Notes: a model not told the origin generated them from the letters alone. DNA of 64,000 bases from Treponema socranskii subsp. paredis ATCC 35535 (GCA_000413015.1 KE332515.1:124001-188000); one strand, 5' to 3'. Positions 1-8,984 are shown, counted from the stretch's first letter. Translations and numbers: made by a program.

Positions 1-68
1 AACGCGTGCTCCGTCTCAAAGCGAAAGCGAGGGAAGCCGAAGCGCTGATGAGGGAGGGCTCGCAGTGA
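1..68 (+). CDS. 3' end of an unidentified upstream gene (partial)
   Basis: From base 3 this frame runs open from the window edge to a TGA at 66-68 and encodes a charged, helical tail (ending ALMREGSQ). The stop overlaps the GTG start of the next gene (GTGA at 65-68), which is the usual arrangement for translationally coupled genes. The purine-rich GGGAGGG at 54-58 lies inside this tail and probably serves as the ribosome binding site of the next gene. Too little is present to name the protein. Confidence 0.55.
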   Translation, partial: RVLRLKAKAREAEALMREGSQ

Positions 69-1138
69 AAAGACGATTTTTTTTACGCGGCGCCGTTTTT
101 GCCGTCTGCTTCATTGTATCCCTGTCCGGAAATATTTTTGCAAAAGAGGGGCCTGAAGCGAAGACCGTCACCGTATCTTCCGGATGCGTCAAGCTCGTGC
201 TTCGGGGCGAAAAGGGAACTTTTCAGATTTACGCCCGAAGTGCGGACGGAAAGGAAACGGCGGTTTTTTCGGGAGCGGATGCTTTTACATCTACGTATTT
301 TTCGCTTTTTGCCGGAAAAAAAGAATATCGCTTGAGCGCGTCCGGAGGAGGCGCAACGGGTGCGGCTCTGAACTCCGATGGAGCGTCGCTCGTATACAAA
401 ATTAATAAAATTGCGGAAGCCGCGATCGATTTTTCGTTTGTGAAATCACCCGGAAGCGATATCGACAATATCGTAAAAGTACGCGTTTCCGTCGTCAATA
501 AGGGAAAAAAGCGCAATACATTCGCTCTCAAAGGCGTGTTCGACACGGTGCTCGGAGAAAAGACGCAAAAGCATTTTTCGACGGCAAATATACAATCGAT
601 CAATTCCGAAACGCAGTTTTACGATATGAGCGCTTCTCGCTGGATTTTGTCGCAAAATTCGGAAGCTTCCGTGCAGTTTTTATTGTACGGCGCGGATACG
701 ACAAAGATCGAATCGGCGACGCTCGGCAATAAGGATCTGCTTTCTCTTCCGATGCGGCGTCCTCTTTTCGTTTCCTCGCGTTCTTTCGACAGCGTGACTT
801 CCTACAACAATTCCGCGCTCGCCGTATATTGGCCGGAAACGGCGCTCGAAAGCGGTGAGGAAGCGGCCGTCGTTTTTTATATCGCGCTTTCCGCCGACGG
901 GAACCCGCCCGAAGGAAACTCTTATATCGCTTCTTTCGATAAATCGCTTCCGTCCGATAATGCGGAAACGAAGATTGCGGACGGGAAGACCGTTCCGGAA
1001 TGGAAACTCAACCAAGCATACGTTACCTCTCTTTTGCAAAGAATACATGCTTTGAGCGATTACGATGCGGACGCGGATGAACTTGCCGAGCTTAACGCCG
1101 AGCTCGATGTGATTCTCGCGCAGCTGAGGCGGCAGTAA
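65..1138 (+). CDS. Exported hypothetical protein, spirochaete type
   Basis: A 357-residue protein starting at GTG 65, with a strong purine ribosome binding site just upstream. Residues 1-26 form a typical signal peptide (positive start, hydrophobic core, cleavage near IFA-KEG), so it is probably periplasmic or outer-envelope. The body is predicted to be beta-rich with many Ser/Thr/Asn; the last 50 residues look helical. I recognise no enzyme motif. It overlaps the upstream gene and is followed 4 bases later by a membrane-anchored TPR protein, so the three are probably one operon. A role in the cell envelope is an inference from its export and its neighbour. Confidence 0.7.
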   Translation: MKRRFFLRGAVFAVCFIVSLSGNIFAKEGPEAKTVTVSSGCVKLVLRGEKGTFQIYARSADGKETAVFSGADAFTSTYFSLFAGKKEYRLSASGGGATGAALNSDGASLVYKINKIAEAAIDFSFVKSPGSDIDNIVKVRVSVVNKGKKRNTFALKGVFDTVLGEKTQKHFSTANIQSINSETQFYDMSASRWILSQNSEASVQFLLYGADTTKIESATLGNKDLLSLPMRRPLFVSSRSFDSVTSYNNSALAVYWPETALESGEEAAVVFYIALSADGNPPEGNSYIASFDKSLPSDNAETKIADGKTVPEWKLNQAYVTSLLQRIHALSDYDADADELAELNAELDVILAQLRRQ

Positions 1139-1142
1139 GACT

Positions 1143-2249
1143 ATGCCGCGCGATGTTCTCGATGTCGCTTCCAAAATGCTCTCCCGCAGGGATTTTCCGT
1201 CTGCGATAAAACTCCTCGAAGGGCGGAGCGAAATCTATGAAGGCAATTTCGCTTATTACATTTTGCTCGCAAACGCGTGTCTCTATGCGGGGGACGCGGG
1301 TACGGCTTCGATGTATTATCAAAAGGCGCGGGAGATAAAACTCACCGATACGGCTTTGCTTTTGGGACAAGCCGCGCTTTTTTTACGCCGCGGCAATACC
1401 GATCGCGCGCTGCAGTATTATCTGGAAGTGCTCGACGGCGATCCTGAAAATAAAATCGCAAAAAAGGCTCTCGAATTTATCCGTACGCAGGGCGACTACG
1501 ATACGATTTGCCGATGGATCGACAACGGAAAGATCGAACGGTTTTATCCGCCGATTTCCGCTCGTTCGGGAAAGATTTTGGGAATCGCCGTTCCCGCGGC
1601 TGCCTGCGTTCTCGGCATTCTTTTTGCGCTGCTCATTCTCCGATCTCCGAAAAGAATTTCCGAGGGAGAGAGGGCGGACTTGTCGGCGCTTGCGCTTTCT
1701 TCAGATGAATTGAAATACGCACAGGAAAAGGATATGGCATCTTCCGCCTATGCGTTTATCCTGTCGAATAAAGAGATAACCGAAAGCTATGCGCGCTCTC
1801 AGCGGTATTTTCAAGCCTACCGCGACAACGCGGCTCAGATCGAAATCAACAGAATTTTGCATTCGAACGCATCGCTTTCGATCAAACAAAAAGCGCGCAT
1901 TTTGATGAGCTATCTTTCGCCGCCGACTTTCGACACAATCGCCGACAATCCCGCGTATGAAGATGCGGTGAAAAATCCCGTACTCTACGAAGACTGTTAT
2001 GCCGTCTGGTCGGGGCGCGTTTCAAATGCCGTCGTGCAGGGTACTTCATACCGTTTCGATTTGCTTGTCGGCTATGAAACGATGGAAAAAGTCGTCGGCA
2101 TCGTGCCGGTGCAATTCCAATCCGATCCGGGGATTACGAGTTCGCTTCCGGTGAAAGTGCTCGGAAAGATCGTATTCGAAAACGGAAAGATGAATCTGGA
2201 AGGGCGGTCGGTGTATCAGAGCGTAAAAGATTTTCTTCAAACGCCGTAG
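1143..2249 (+). CDS. TPR protein with one central membrane segment
   Basis: 368 residues. Residues 1-125 contain tetratricopeptide-like helical pairs (for example the stretch ending YYQKAREIKLTD and the one ending LQYYLEVLDGDPENK). A single hydrophobic segment lies at about 147-167 (ILGIAVPAAACVLGILFALL), followed by a roughly 200-residue C-terminal region with helices and a final beta-rich part. This suggests a bitopic membrane protein with a protein-binding TPR domain on one side. It starts four bases after the preceding exported protein and probably shares its transcript. The partners and exact role cannot be told from sequence. Confidence 0.7.
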   Translation: MPRDVLDVASKMLSRRDFPSAIKLLEGRSEIYEGNFAYYILLANACLYAGDAGTASMYYQKAREIKLTDTALLLGQAALFLRRGNTDRALQYYLEVLDGDPENKIAKKALEFIRTQGDYDTICRWIDNGKIERFYPPISARSGKILGIAVPAAACVLGILFALLILRSPKRISEGERADLSALALSSDELKYAQEKDMASSAYAFILSNKEITESYARSQRYFQAYRDNAAQIEINRILHSNASLSIKQKARILMSYLSPPTFDTIADNPAYEDAVKNPVLYEDCYAVWSGRVSNAVVQGTSYRFDLLVGYETMEKVVGIVPVQFQSDPGITSSLPVKVLGKIVFENGKMNLEGRSVYQSVKDFLQTP

Positions 2250-2298
2250 GCTGCAGTTTTTTATGCGATTTCCGCGTAAAACGGCAAAGTTTCGGCGA

Positions 2299-2304
2299 TA
2301 TAAT
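2299..2304 (+). promoter_or_regulatory. Probable -10 box upstream of recA
   Basis: A perfect TATAAT lies 111 bases before the recA start. The -35 region at the expected distance (about 2276-2281, GTAAAA) is poor, so only the -10 is convincing. I saw no recognisable LexA/SOS palindrome between here and the start codon. Confidence 0.45.
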
Positions 2305-2359
2305 AGAGGGCAGCTCTAAAAAAATCGAGTCGATTTCGGGAGCCTGTCCGAGTTTTGCG

Positions 2360-2386
2360 GCACCCTGTTTTGTACGAAAACGGTGC
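2360..2386 (+). promoter_or_regulatory. Imperfect hairpin in the recA leader
   Basis: GCACC (2360-2364) pairs with GGTGC (2382-2386), and an inner TTTT pairs with AAAA, giving an interrupted stem 30 bases before the recA start codon and just before its AAGGAAGG ribosome binding site. It could modulate translation. The stem is short and bulged, so this is tentative. Confidence 0.3.
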
Positions 2387-2415
2387 GGAAAAAAATTGAT
2401 AAAGGAAGGTGTGTA

Positions 2416-3621
2416 ATGGCAACGGCAGCTGTAAACCAGATGACGGATAAGTCGGAAAAATTAAAGGCTTTGGAAGCCGCTCGGCTCCAGATCGAAAAGC
2501 AATACGGCGCGGGTTCTCTGATGAAGCTCGGCACGAAAGCGGACACTGCGGGTTTCGATGTGGTTCCGTCCGGTTCGATTTTGCTCGACGAAGCGCTCGG
2601 CATCGGCGGGTATCCCCGCGGCCGTATCATCGAAATGTACGGACCTGAGTCTTCGGGAAAGACGACGCTCGCCCTTCATGCGATCGCCGAAGCGCAAAAG
2701 CTCGGCGGTATCGCCGCTTTTATCGACGCGGAGCACGCCCTCGATCCGCAGTATGCGAAAAGCCTCGGTGTCAATATCGACGATCTTTGGGTGTCGCAGC
2801 CGGACACGGGAGAGCAGGCGCTTGAAATCGCCGAAGATTTGATCCGCTCCGGCGCGGTCGATATCATCGTCATAGACTCGGTTGCGGCTTTAACTCCGCA
2901 GGCCGAAATCGAAGGCGATATGGGCGACAGCCACATGGGTTTGCAGGCGCGCCTCATGAGCCAAGCGCTCAGAAAGCTCACGGCTATCATCGGCAAGTCG
3001 AATGCGATACTCGTTTTTATAAATCAAATCCGCATGAAGATCGGCGTCATGTTCGGAAATCCCGAAACGACAACGGGCGGCAACGCGCTTAAATTTTATT
3101 CGTCGGTGCGTCTCGAAATCCGCCGTATCGAATCGATCGAAGGGAAGGGCGACGAAGAGGCTATGGGAAACCGCGTGCGCGTAAAAGTCGTCAAAAACAA
3201 AGTTGCTCCTCCGTTCCGCAAAGTCGAACTCGACATCTATTTCGGAAAAGGCGTATCCGCTTCGGCGAGCTTGCTCGATTCCGCGGTAAAGCACGGCCTC
3301 ATCGAAAAGAGAGGGGCGTGGTATTCGGCGGGAGAAGATAAAATCGGGCAGGGAAAAGAAAACGCGGTGCAGTTCCTCGAAACGAATAAAGACTATGCCG
3401 CAAATATCGAAAAAAAATTGCGCGCCGAACTTTTTCCGGGGCAAGCGCTCAAGATGAAAGACGGCGCGGCAAAGGATAATGCGGGAAAAGCCGACGTAAA
3501 ATCCGAAGCGGTAAAATCCGCCGCACAAAAAGCGGATGCTCGCCCTGCCGCCGATGCGAAAAAAAGCGACGTAGGAAAGGCGGGTGCAAAACCTGCTTCG
3601 AACGAAGAGGAGCTTTTTTGA
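2416..3621 (+). CDS. recA: RecA recombinase
   Basis: 401 residues from ATG 2416, chosen because an AAGGAAGG ribosome binding site sits 7 bases upstream; an in-frame GTG at 2383 lies inside a leader hairpin and is unlikely. RecA forms filaments on single-stranded DNA, pairs homologous strands and hydrolyses ATP. The Walker A motif GPESSGKT is at residues 76-83. The Walker B region ([11 protein letters not shown]) and the L2 loop ([16 protein letters not shown]) are intact. The C-terminal tail is unusually long and rich in Ala, Lys and Asp repeats (about residues 345-395), and is probably disordered. The stop codon directly abuts the TTG start of folK, so the two are probably co-transcribed. 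Confidence 0.97.
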   Translation: MATAAVNQMTDKSEKLKALEAARLQIEKQYGAGSLMKLGTKADTAGFDVVPSGSILLDEALGIGGYPRGRIIEMYGPESSGKTTLALHAIAEAQKLGGIAAFIDAEHALDPQYAKSLGVNIDDLWVSQPDTGEQALEIAEDLIRSGAVDIIVIDSVAALTPQAEIEGDMGDSHMGLQARLMSQALRKLTAIIGKSNAILVFINQIRMKIGVMFGNPETTTGGNALKFYSSVRLEIRRIESIEGKGDEEAMGNRVRVKVVKNKVAPPFRKVELDIYFGKGVSASASLLDSAVKHGLIEKRGAWYSAGEDKIGQGKENAVQFLETNKDYAANIEKKLRAELFPGQALKMKDGAAKDNAGKADVKSEAVKSAAQKADARPAADAKKSDVGKAGAKPASNEEELF

Positions 3622-4179
3622 TTGCGTGAAGCGACGCTCGGCATCGGCTCTAATATGCCGTACCGATCCATGCCGCCGATCGATATCGTAAAGGCGGCTT
3701 GTGCGGAACTGCGCCCGCTTTTCGTTTCGTTTACCGCTTCTTCGATATATCGGACTCAGGCGCTTTACATCGCCGATCAAAGCGATTTTTACAATATGGT
3801 CGTGCAGGGCGCCGTCCGCGAAGGGCTTACGCCGCACGCCCTCCTCGCAGAAATTCACAAAATAGAAGCGAAGTACGGACGCAACCGGAAAAACGAAATA
3901 CGCTTCGGACCTCGTTCCCTCGACATCGATATCGAACTTTTCGGCGATATGGAAATCGACGACGAAGCGCTTACGATCCCGCATCCGCGAATGCGCGAAA
4001 GAGCCTTTGTGCTCGTTCCGCTTTTCGAAATACTCAAGCGCCGAGAAAGCGAAAACGATAAAGCATCTCTTTTGATAAAAAAATACGGTGAAGATTTAAA
4101 GCGGCTTTCCGAACAGCGCATAGAACGCTGTTCGGAATCTGCCCGAATGGTACGAAGCGGTTTTGCTCCGTGTTCATAA
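3622..4179 (+). CDS. folK: 2-amino-4-hydroxy-6-hydroxymethyldihydropteridine pyrophosphokinase
   Basis: 185 residues. It transfers pyrophosphate from ATP to hydroxymethyldihydropterin in folate synthesis. The family hallmark RFGPRSLDIDIELFG and the following HPRMRERAFVLVPL are present, as is the N-terminal LGIGSN. Because LGIGSN must be near the start, the TTG at 3622 directly after the recA stop is the best start codon. The C-terminal 25 residues (after KRLSEQ) look like a non-conserved extension. The DNA for this tail contains a perfect 8-bp inverted repeat (GAACAGCG / CGCTGTTC, about 4113-4136), possibly an in-gene terminator stem. Confidence 0.92.
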   Translation: MREATLGIGSNMPYRSMPPIDIVKAACAELRPLFVSFTASSIYRTQALYIADQSDFYNMVVQGAVREGLTPHALLAEIHKIEAKYGRNRKNEIRFGPRSLDIDIELFGDMEIDDEALTIPHPRMRERAFVLVPLFEILKRRESENDKASLLIKKYGEDLKRLSEQRIERCSESARMVRSGFAPCS

Positions 4180-4201
4180 AGCGCCGTGTCGAACAGCCGC
4201 T

Positions 4202-4218
4202 CCCCGCGTAAAGCGGGG
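4202..4218 (+). terminator. Short GC-rich hairpin after folK
   Basis: CCCCGC (4202-4207) pairs with GCGGGG (4213-4218) around a GTAAA loop. It lacks a following U-tract, so it may be a weak terminator or an mRNA 3'-end stem of the recA-folK transcript. Confidence 0.35.
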
Positions 4219-4329
4219 TATGCGGTTTAGATAATAGAAAAAAGTTTAATCAAATCCGATTTTGAGCGCGGTTTACCGCACCGCTTGCAGCGAACGCGGA
4301 AAAAAAATACGGTTTCCGATGTGCTTAGC

Positions 4330-4511
4330 AGGATAGTTTTGATAATCTATCTTGACACAATCTTGTGTTTTTGTCAAAATAAAAAAATCACACGAACGCG
4401 CTTTGCGGACGGCATATCCGTTCGGGCGCACGATTGAAAACTTTTTCGGAACTTGCACTTTGCTTGAAACTTTGTTGCAACTTTCTGCAAAATTTTTTAT
4501 GGGAGTAACCG
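4330..4511 (+). repeat. Diverged copy of the repeated structured leader (copy 3)
   Basis: The intergenic region before the acyl-CoA synthetase carries a diverged version of the leader also found at 14252-14598 and 23235-23464. It shows a small stem GATAG / CTATC around TTTTGATAAT (4332-4351), then a GC-rich stem region ending GCGCACG (4427-4433), then AAAACTTTTTCGGA (4437-4450) and TGCAAAATTTTTTATGGGAG (4486-4505), which ends 6 bases before the start codon. The TTTTGATRA loop, the GCGCACG-AAAACTTTTTCGGA block and the ATGGGAG end are shared by all three copies. The inner part of the last hairpin (4451-4485) differs from the other copies and looks decayed. Confidence 0.6.
4352..4380 (+). promoter_or_regulatory. 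Probable sigma-70 promoter for the acyl-CoA synthetase gene
   Basis: TTGACA at 4352-4357 is followed after 17 bases by CAAAAT at 4375-4380 (4 of 6 matches to TATAAT). The spacer holds an inverted repeat (ACACAA / TTGTGT, with flanking TTGAC / GTCAA) that could be an operator. Transcription from here would start near 4387 and include the GC-rich and ATGGGAG parts of the leader. Confidence 0.5.
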
Positions 4512-6506
4512 ATGAACACGAGTAAAACGATTAAAAAAATAAAATCGCTTTTTGAAAAAGATGCGGCGGAAAAGCTGCCGCATAATATACCGCTTTTGCT
4601 TCGTTCCCGTGCGGAAGCTTATCCCGACTATACGCTGCAGATCGTCAAAAACGAAGTCGGCGAATACGAGCACTACAGTTACAAGCGCGTTTATAACCGC
4701 GTCGTCGAAACGGCGTGTGCGCTGCAAAAGATCGGCGTAACGCGCGGCGCTTTTATCGGTCTTATGTGCGACAACCGTCGCGAATGGTTTATCCTCGATC
4801 ATGCGATTTTGTCGCTCGGCGCAACCGATATTCCCCGCGGACTTGATTCGACGGGAACCGAAATGGCCTTCATTTTGAATTTCGTCAAATGCGAAATCTG
4901 TATTTTTGAAAATCAAAAGCAGCTGCAAAAACTTTTCGATTGCGGAGTTGAAGTACCGACGCTGAAGACGGTTATCCTCATCGATTCGCCTACGGACGAT
5001 GAGATAAAAAAACAGGCGAAAGCGCGCGAAATCAAAATTTGGAAATACATCGATCTTGAAGACAAGGGGCGCCACGCTTCCGAAAAAGAGCGGAAAGCGG
5101 TCGAAGCGGAAATGGATAAAACGGGCGCCGATGAAACGGCGACGATCATCTTTACGTCGGGAACGACCGGTACTCCCAAAGGCGTTATGCTTACGCACGA
5201 CAATTATATCGCGCAGTGCGAAGTGGTAAAGCTTGCCCTTCCGACGACCAAGGACGAAGACATTTGGCTGTCGGTGCTTCCGGTGTGGCACAGTTTCGAG
5301 CGCGCGTTTCAATATTTTATCGTCGCGCTCAAAAGCAGTATCGCGTATTCGAAACCGTCGGCCGCTATCATGTTTTCCGATATGGCGAAAGTTCATCCGA
5401 CGTGGATGTGCGGTGTCCCCCGTCTGTGGGAATCGCTTGCAAACGGTATTTTCCGCCAGATGAAAAAAGAAAACAGCGTGACGCAGTTTTCTTTCAACCT
5501 TGCGATTAAAATCGGAAAAGCGTTTTCGTGGGCGAGCGACCGCGTGAGAGGCCGTGTGTGCCGCTACAGAAACGGCACGCGCATCTTCGACGTTTTATAC
5601 GGCATCGTTCCGTTCATTTTGCTCGCCCCGTGGTACGGTATCTGCAAAGTCGTCGTCTTTAAAAAGATCCGCGCAGTGCTCGGCGGTCACATGGTTGCGG
5701 CGATTTCCGGAGGAGGAGCGCTGCAAAGCGATATCGATTCGTTCTACCATGCGATCGGTTTCAATCTCCTCGAAGGCTACGGCATTACCGAAGCGGCTCC
5801 CGTTCTTTCGGTGCGCAATCCTTTAAAGCCGCGCTCGGGCTGCGTCGGCGTCGTCTTTCCTGCGGCCGAAGTGCGCGTCGTTTCGATCAACGAAGACGGC
5901 TCTCTCGGTACCGAAGCGCTTCCGCCCGGCAAAAAAGGTATCGTCGAAGCGAGAGGCCGCCAAATCATGAAAGGCTACTACGAGCGTCCCGATTTGACAG
6001 CTCAGGTTATCGATAAAGACGGCTGGCTCAACACGGGCGACATCGGCATGATGACGCAGGACAACGAAATCAAAATCACCGGCCGCGCGAAAGATACGAT
6101 CGTATTGCTCGGCGGGGAAAATATCGAACCTGCGGTTATCGAAGCGGCACTTTTAAACAGCCCCTACATCGAACGCGTTATGATCGTCGGGCAGGATAAA
6201 AAATATATCGCAGCTCTCATCGTTCCGGCGAAAGATGTGCTTACCGAATGGGCGAACACATCGCTTGTTATGTACAGTTCATGGGAGAGCCTTCTCGAAT
6301 CGAACGAAGTGCAGATGTTTTTCCGCGAAGAGATCGAACGCCGCGTGAACGAAAAGACGGGCTTCCGTACCTGCGAGCGCATCAACCGTTTTGTGCTGCT
6401 CCCGAACAGTTTTGAATCGGGAAAAGAAGTCAACGCAAAAGGTGAAATGATGCGCTATAAAATCACGAAGATCTACGCAAAGGAAATCAAGTCGCTTTTT
6501 TCATAA
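4512..6506 (+). CDS. Long-chain acyl-CoA synthetase (AMP-forming)
   Basis: 664 residues, the usual size of FadD15/FAA-type long-chain fatty acid CoA ligases. It activates fatty acids through an acyl-adenylate for lipid synthesis or exchange. The P-loop motif TSGTTGTPKG is at residues 215-224. Also present are the EGYGITEAAP adenine-binding motif, the NTGDIG motif and the GRAKDTIVLLGGENIEP hinge region. The start ATG follows GGGAG by 6 bases in the shared leader. No other fatty-acid genes are adjacent, so it appears monocistronic. Spirochaetes often scavenge host fatty acids; linking this enzyme to scavenging is an inference. Confidence 0.93.
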   Translation: MNTSKTIKKIKSLFEKDAAEKLPHNIPLLLRSRAEAYPDYTLQIVKNEVGEYEHYSYKRVYNRVVETACALQKIGVTRGAFIGLMCDNRREWFILDHAILSLGATDIPRGLDSTGTEMAFILNFVKCEICIFENQKQLQKLFDCGVEVPTLKTVILIDSPTDDEIKKQAKAREIKIWKYIDLEDKGRHASEKERKAVEAEMDKTGADETATIIFTSGTTGTPKGVMLTHDNYIAQCEVVKLALPTTKDEDIWLSVLPVWHSFERAFQYFIVALKSSIAYSKPSAAIMFSDMAKVHPTWMCGVPRLWESLANGIFRQMKKENSVTQFSFNLAIKIGKAFSWASDRVRGRVCRYRNGTRIFDVLYGIVPFILLAPWYGICKVVVFKKIRAVLGGHMVAAISGGGALQSDIDSFYHAIGFNLLEGYGITEAAPVLSVRNPLKPRSGCVGVVFPAAEVRVVSINEDGSLGTEALPPGKKGIVEARGRQIMKGYYERPDLTAQVIDKDGWLNTGDIGMMTQDNEIKITGRAKDTIVLLGGENIEPAVIEAALLNSPYIERVMIVGQDKKYIAALIVPAKDVLTEWANTSLVMYSSWESLLESNEVQMFFREEIERRVNEKTGFRTCERINRFVLLPNSFESGKEVNAKGEMMRYKITKIYAKEIKSLFS

Positions 6507-6529
6507 CAGATTCGATTCTGTAATTTTTA
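6506..6529 (+). terminator. Weak terminator after the acyl-CoA synthetase
   Basis: ACAGA and TCTGT form a 5-bp stem directly at the stop codon, followed by AATTTTT. The stem is short, so this is tentative. Confidence 0.35.
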
Positions 6530-6562
6530 TGAGCGGCTCTGCCGCCCGAGGCGGATAGTGCC

Positions 6563-7771
6563 GTGATAAAACGTATAACGAACAGATTTTCTCCCTCAGC
6601 TCTCGCTGCCGAATACAAAGATGCTCTCGTAAACGATGTGCTTGCATTTTGGATTTCGCACGGTATCGATAAAACATACGGTGGCATCTCGACGGGACTC
6701 GACCGCAAGGGAAATATCATCGAAACGGATAAATCGATATGGTTCCAGGGACGCGCGCTGTGGACATTTGCACGTGCGTATGAAATGCTTGCTTTACGCG
6801 GAGAAATACGTGAAGAATATATCGATGCGTGCCGTTCGCTTTCGGATTTTATCGAACGTTTCGGCACGGATAAAAGCGACGGGCGTATGTATTTCCGCGT
6901 TACAAAAGACGGAAAGCCCGTCATAAAACGGATCCGCTATTATTTCAGCGAAACCTTTGCCGCGATCGGTTTTGCGGCTTTTGCGCGGGCGGTAAAAGAT
7001 GCCGACTGCGAAGAAAAAGCGTTTTCCTATTTCAATAAAATCGAAGCGATAAAAAAAAGCGGCGTCCTCGTCCCGAAGTTCGATGCGAAAACTCGGAGCG
7101 CACGTTCTTTCGGCGAGCCGATGATTTTGCTCAATACGCTTTCCGAACTCCGTCTCGCATCGAATGCAAAAAAATCGTTTTGCGGAAAAAAAATCGATGC
7201 GCTTTTAAAAGAGATTCAAACGTATTTTATCCGTCCCGATTTGCAGGCGGTGCTTGAACAGTGCGCACCTGACGGGAGCGTGCAGAGCGAACACTTCGAA
7301 GGCCGATTGCTCAATCCCGGACACGCGATAGAAGGCGCGTGGTTTATCATGAAAGAGGGGATTTTACGCGGTGACGAAAATCTTAAAGCGCTCGGCGTTC
7401 GAATGTTCGACTGGATGTGGACTCGCGGCTGGGATAAAAAATACGGCGGCATCATCTACTTCCGCGACATCGAGGGGAAACCCGGAAACGAATATTGGCA
7501 CGATATGAAATTCTGGTGGCCGCAGTGCGAAGCTTTAATCGCATCGCTGTACGCGTATAAGATCACCAGAGACGCCGAATATCGAAAGCGCTTTGTCCTC
7601 ATGCATAATTATTTTCACGAGCGTTTTCCGGACGAAACATACGGAGAATGCTTCGGCTATTTTCACCGTGACGGCACGCTTTCCACCGACGTCAAAGGCA
7701 ATATGTATAAGGGCCCCTTCCACATTCCTCGTATGTATATGGAGTGCATGGAGCTTCTCGAAACGATGTAA
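6563..7771 (+). CDS. AGE-family (N-acylglucosamine 2-epimerase) sugar isomerase
   Basis: 402 residues, the standard length of the AGE (alpha/alpha)6-barrel family, which interconverts N-acylglucosamine/N-acylmannosamine or related aldoses and ketoses. Family motifs are clear: WFQGRALWTFA near the N-terminus, LLNPGHAIEGAWF with the conserved His, and EYWHDMKFWWPQCEAL near the C-terminus. The start is GTG 6563 with only a weak ribosome binding site. The gene lies near two sugar importers, and a NahK-like kinase follows downstream, which suggests amino-sugar use. Substrate (GlcNAc/ManNAc, mannose or cellobiose-type) cannot be decided from sequence. Confidence 0.88.
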   Translation: MIKRITNRFSPSALAAEYKDALVNDVLAFWISHGIDKTYGGISTGLDRKGNIIETDKSIWFQGRALWTFARAYEMLALRGEIREEYIDACRSLSDFIERFGTDKSDGRMYFRVTKDGKPVIKRIRYYFSETFAAIGFAAFARAVKDADCEEKAFSYFNKIEAIKKSGVLVPKFDAKTRSARSFGEPMILLNTLSELRLASNAKKSFCGKKIDALLKEIQTYFIRPDLQAVLEQCAPDGSVQSEHFEGRLLNPGHAIEGAWFIMKEGILRGDENLKALGVRMFDWMWTRGWDKKYGGIIYFRDIEGKPGNEYWHDMKFWWPQCEALIASLYAYKITRDAEYRKRFVLMHNYFHERFPDETYGECFGYFHRDGTLSTDVKGNMYKGPFHIPRMYMECMELLETM

Positions 7772-7777
7772 ATTCTT

Positions 7778-7801
7778 TGCATATGTTTTTATGCATTTTT
7801 T
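7778..7801 (+). terminator. Intrinsic terminator after the epimerase
   Basis: TGCATA (7778-7783) pairs with TATGCA (7790-7795) around a six-base loop and is followed by six T residues. It lies 7 bases after the epimerase stop and before the convergent AraC gene. Confidence 0.65.
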
Positions 7802-7881
7802 GCGATTTCTGAGGACTCATAAAGAGTACCGAAAGCATACGATCGGCAGATTTGTGTAAAAACGGAGCTGCGACGCTGCGT

Positions 7882-8805
7882 TCAGTCGGATTCCTTTTCG
7901 GTTTTCGCTTTAATCGATGTCGCATATTCCGTCGGCGACATTCCCGTTTCGTTTTTAAACTGGCGCGAAAAATAATGGATCGACGAATAGCCGAAATAAG
8001 ATGCGAGTTCCGAAACGTTCATAACCGAATTGCGTATGAGCGTCTTTATCTCATCGATGCGCATGCGCGCAAAATATTTCATCGGACCGCAGCCGAATCT
8101 TTTAAAAAAAATGCTTTTAAGCAAATCATAGCTGACGTGTACGATGCTGCAGACTTCGTCGGAACGGAGCATCCGAAACATATTTTTATTGAAATATTCG
8201 AGAGACGCATTGATGATTTCATCTTCATAGGATGAGCGCGCGTAGGAACTCACATGCGTCTGTTTGGCGGGTTTTTGTTCGGTATACCTTCGATAGAGCG
8301 AAAGCAAAAGCAGTTCGAGGTTACAGACGACAAGCTGCGCTTCCCACGGAGGAGCCGTCCGCCGCGCTTCCATCTTCGGTACATAGGGATCGTCAAGCGG
8401 AGTGGCGAATAGGCTCCGCGCGTGTGCGATGATTTCGGCGAGCAGCGACTGTTCTTTTTGCGTATATGAAAGCGTTTTATCTCTAAAAAAATCGATCGCC
8501 GGAGATGCGCAGATAAATGAAACGACGATGACGTTCGGGGAGTCGATGCCGTTCGCTTTCAACGCATGAAATTCGTTCGGCTTATGGAATCTGATTTGTC
8601 CGTGGCGAAGAAGCGACCATGTCTTTCCGTCGTATATTTCGATTTCGCCTTTATCGACGCAGACGAATTCCCAAAAATCGTGGCGCTCTCCTGCAAACGA
8701 AAACGTATTCCGGTATTCAAAATAGTGAACCGTTACGATCGCATCGACGGAAATCAATTTTTGTACATAAAACGGCGTATAGTATGCGGTATTGTCGCTG
8801 TCCAT
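7882..8805 (-). CDS. AraC-family transcriptional regulator
   Basis: 307 residues from ATG 8805; an in-frame ATG at 8820 is an alternative, and neither has a strong ribosome binding site. The N-terminal half is a cupin-like sensing domain (HDFWEFVCVDKGEIEIYDG and HGQIRFHKPNEFHAL). The C-terminal 100 residues hold two helix-turn-helix motifs, the second ending in the family signature FGYSSIHYFSRQFKNETGMSP. The gene is divergent from the sugar importer that starts at 8985, so it most likely controls that operon in response to a sugar. The inducer is unknown. Confidence 0.9.
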   Translation of the reverse strand: MDSDNTAYYTPFYVQKLISVDAIVTVHYFEYRNTFSFAGERHDFWEFVCVDKGEIEIYDGKTWSLLRHGQIRFHKPNEFHALKANGIDSPNVIVVSFICASPAIDFFRDKTLSYTQKEQSLLAEIIAHARSLFATPLDDPYVPKMEARRTAPPWEAQLVVCNLELLLLSLYRRYTEQKPAKQTHVSSYARSSYEDEIINASLEYFNKNMFRMLRSDEVCSIVHVSYDLLKSIFFKRFGCGPMKYFARMRIDEIKTLIRNSVMNVSELASYFGYSSIHYFSRQFKNETGMSPTEYATSIKAKTEKESD

Positions 8806-8893
8806 AAGTCGATTATACATCGCTTTTCCGAAAATAACAAATTTTACACCGTATTGTGCAAATACAACCGAAAATTCACATGATACACTTTTA

Positions 8894-8956
8894 CCGATAC
8901 GGCATCTTTGAAAATCGATGTTTTCTGCTGTGCGGAAGCCGTCGATTCCGATACGG
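8894..8956. promoter_or_regulatory. Direct repeats CCGATACGG in the divergent intergenic region
   Basis: CCGATACGG occurs at 8894-8902 and again at 8948-8956, 54 bases apart (about five helical turns), between the AraC gene and the importer operon. AraC proteins bind direct repeats, so these are candidate binding sites. No convincing -35/-10 pair could be fixed here. Confidence 0.35.
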
Positions 8957-8984
8957 ATTTTTAAGGTTTGCAATAGGGGGATGT

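Noticed and set aside
2250-2415. LexA/SOS box before recA
   Set aside because: I looked for the usual palindromes and found none; the hairpin near the start does not fit an SOS operator.
2890-3984. 364-codon minus-strand open frame over recA and folK
   Set aside because: Antisense shadow of two certain genes; no ribosome binding site and no known motif.
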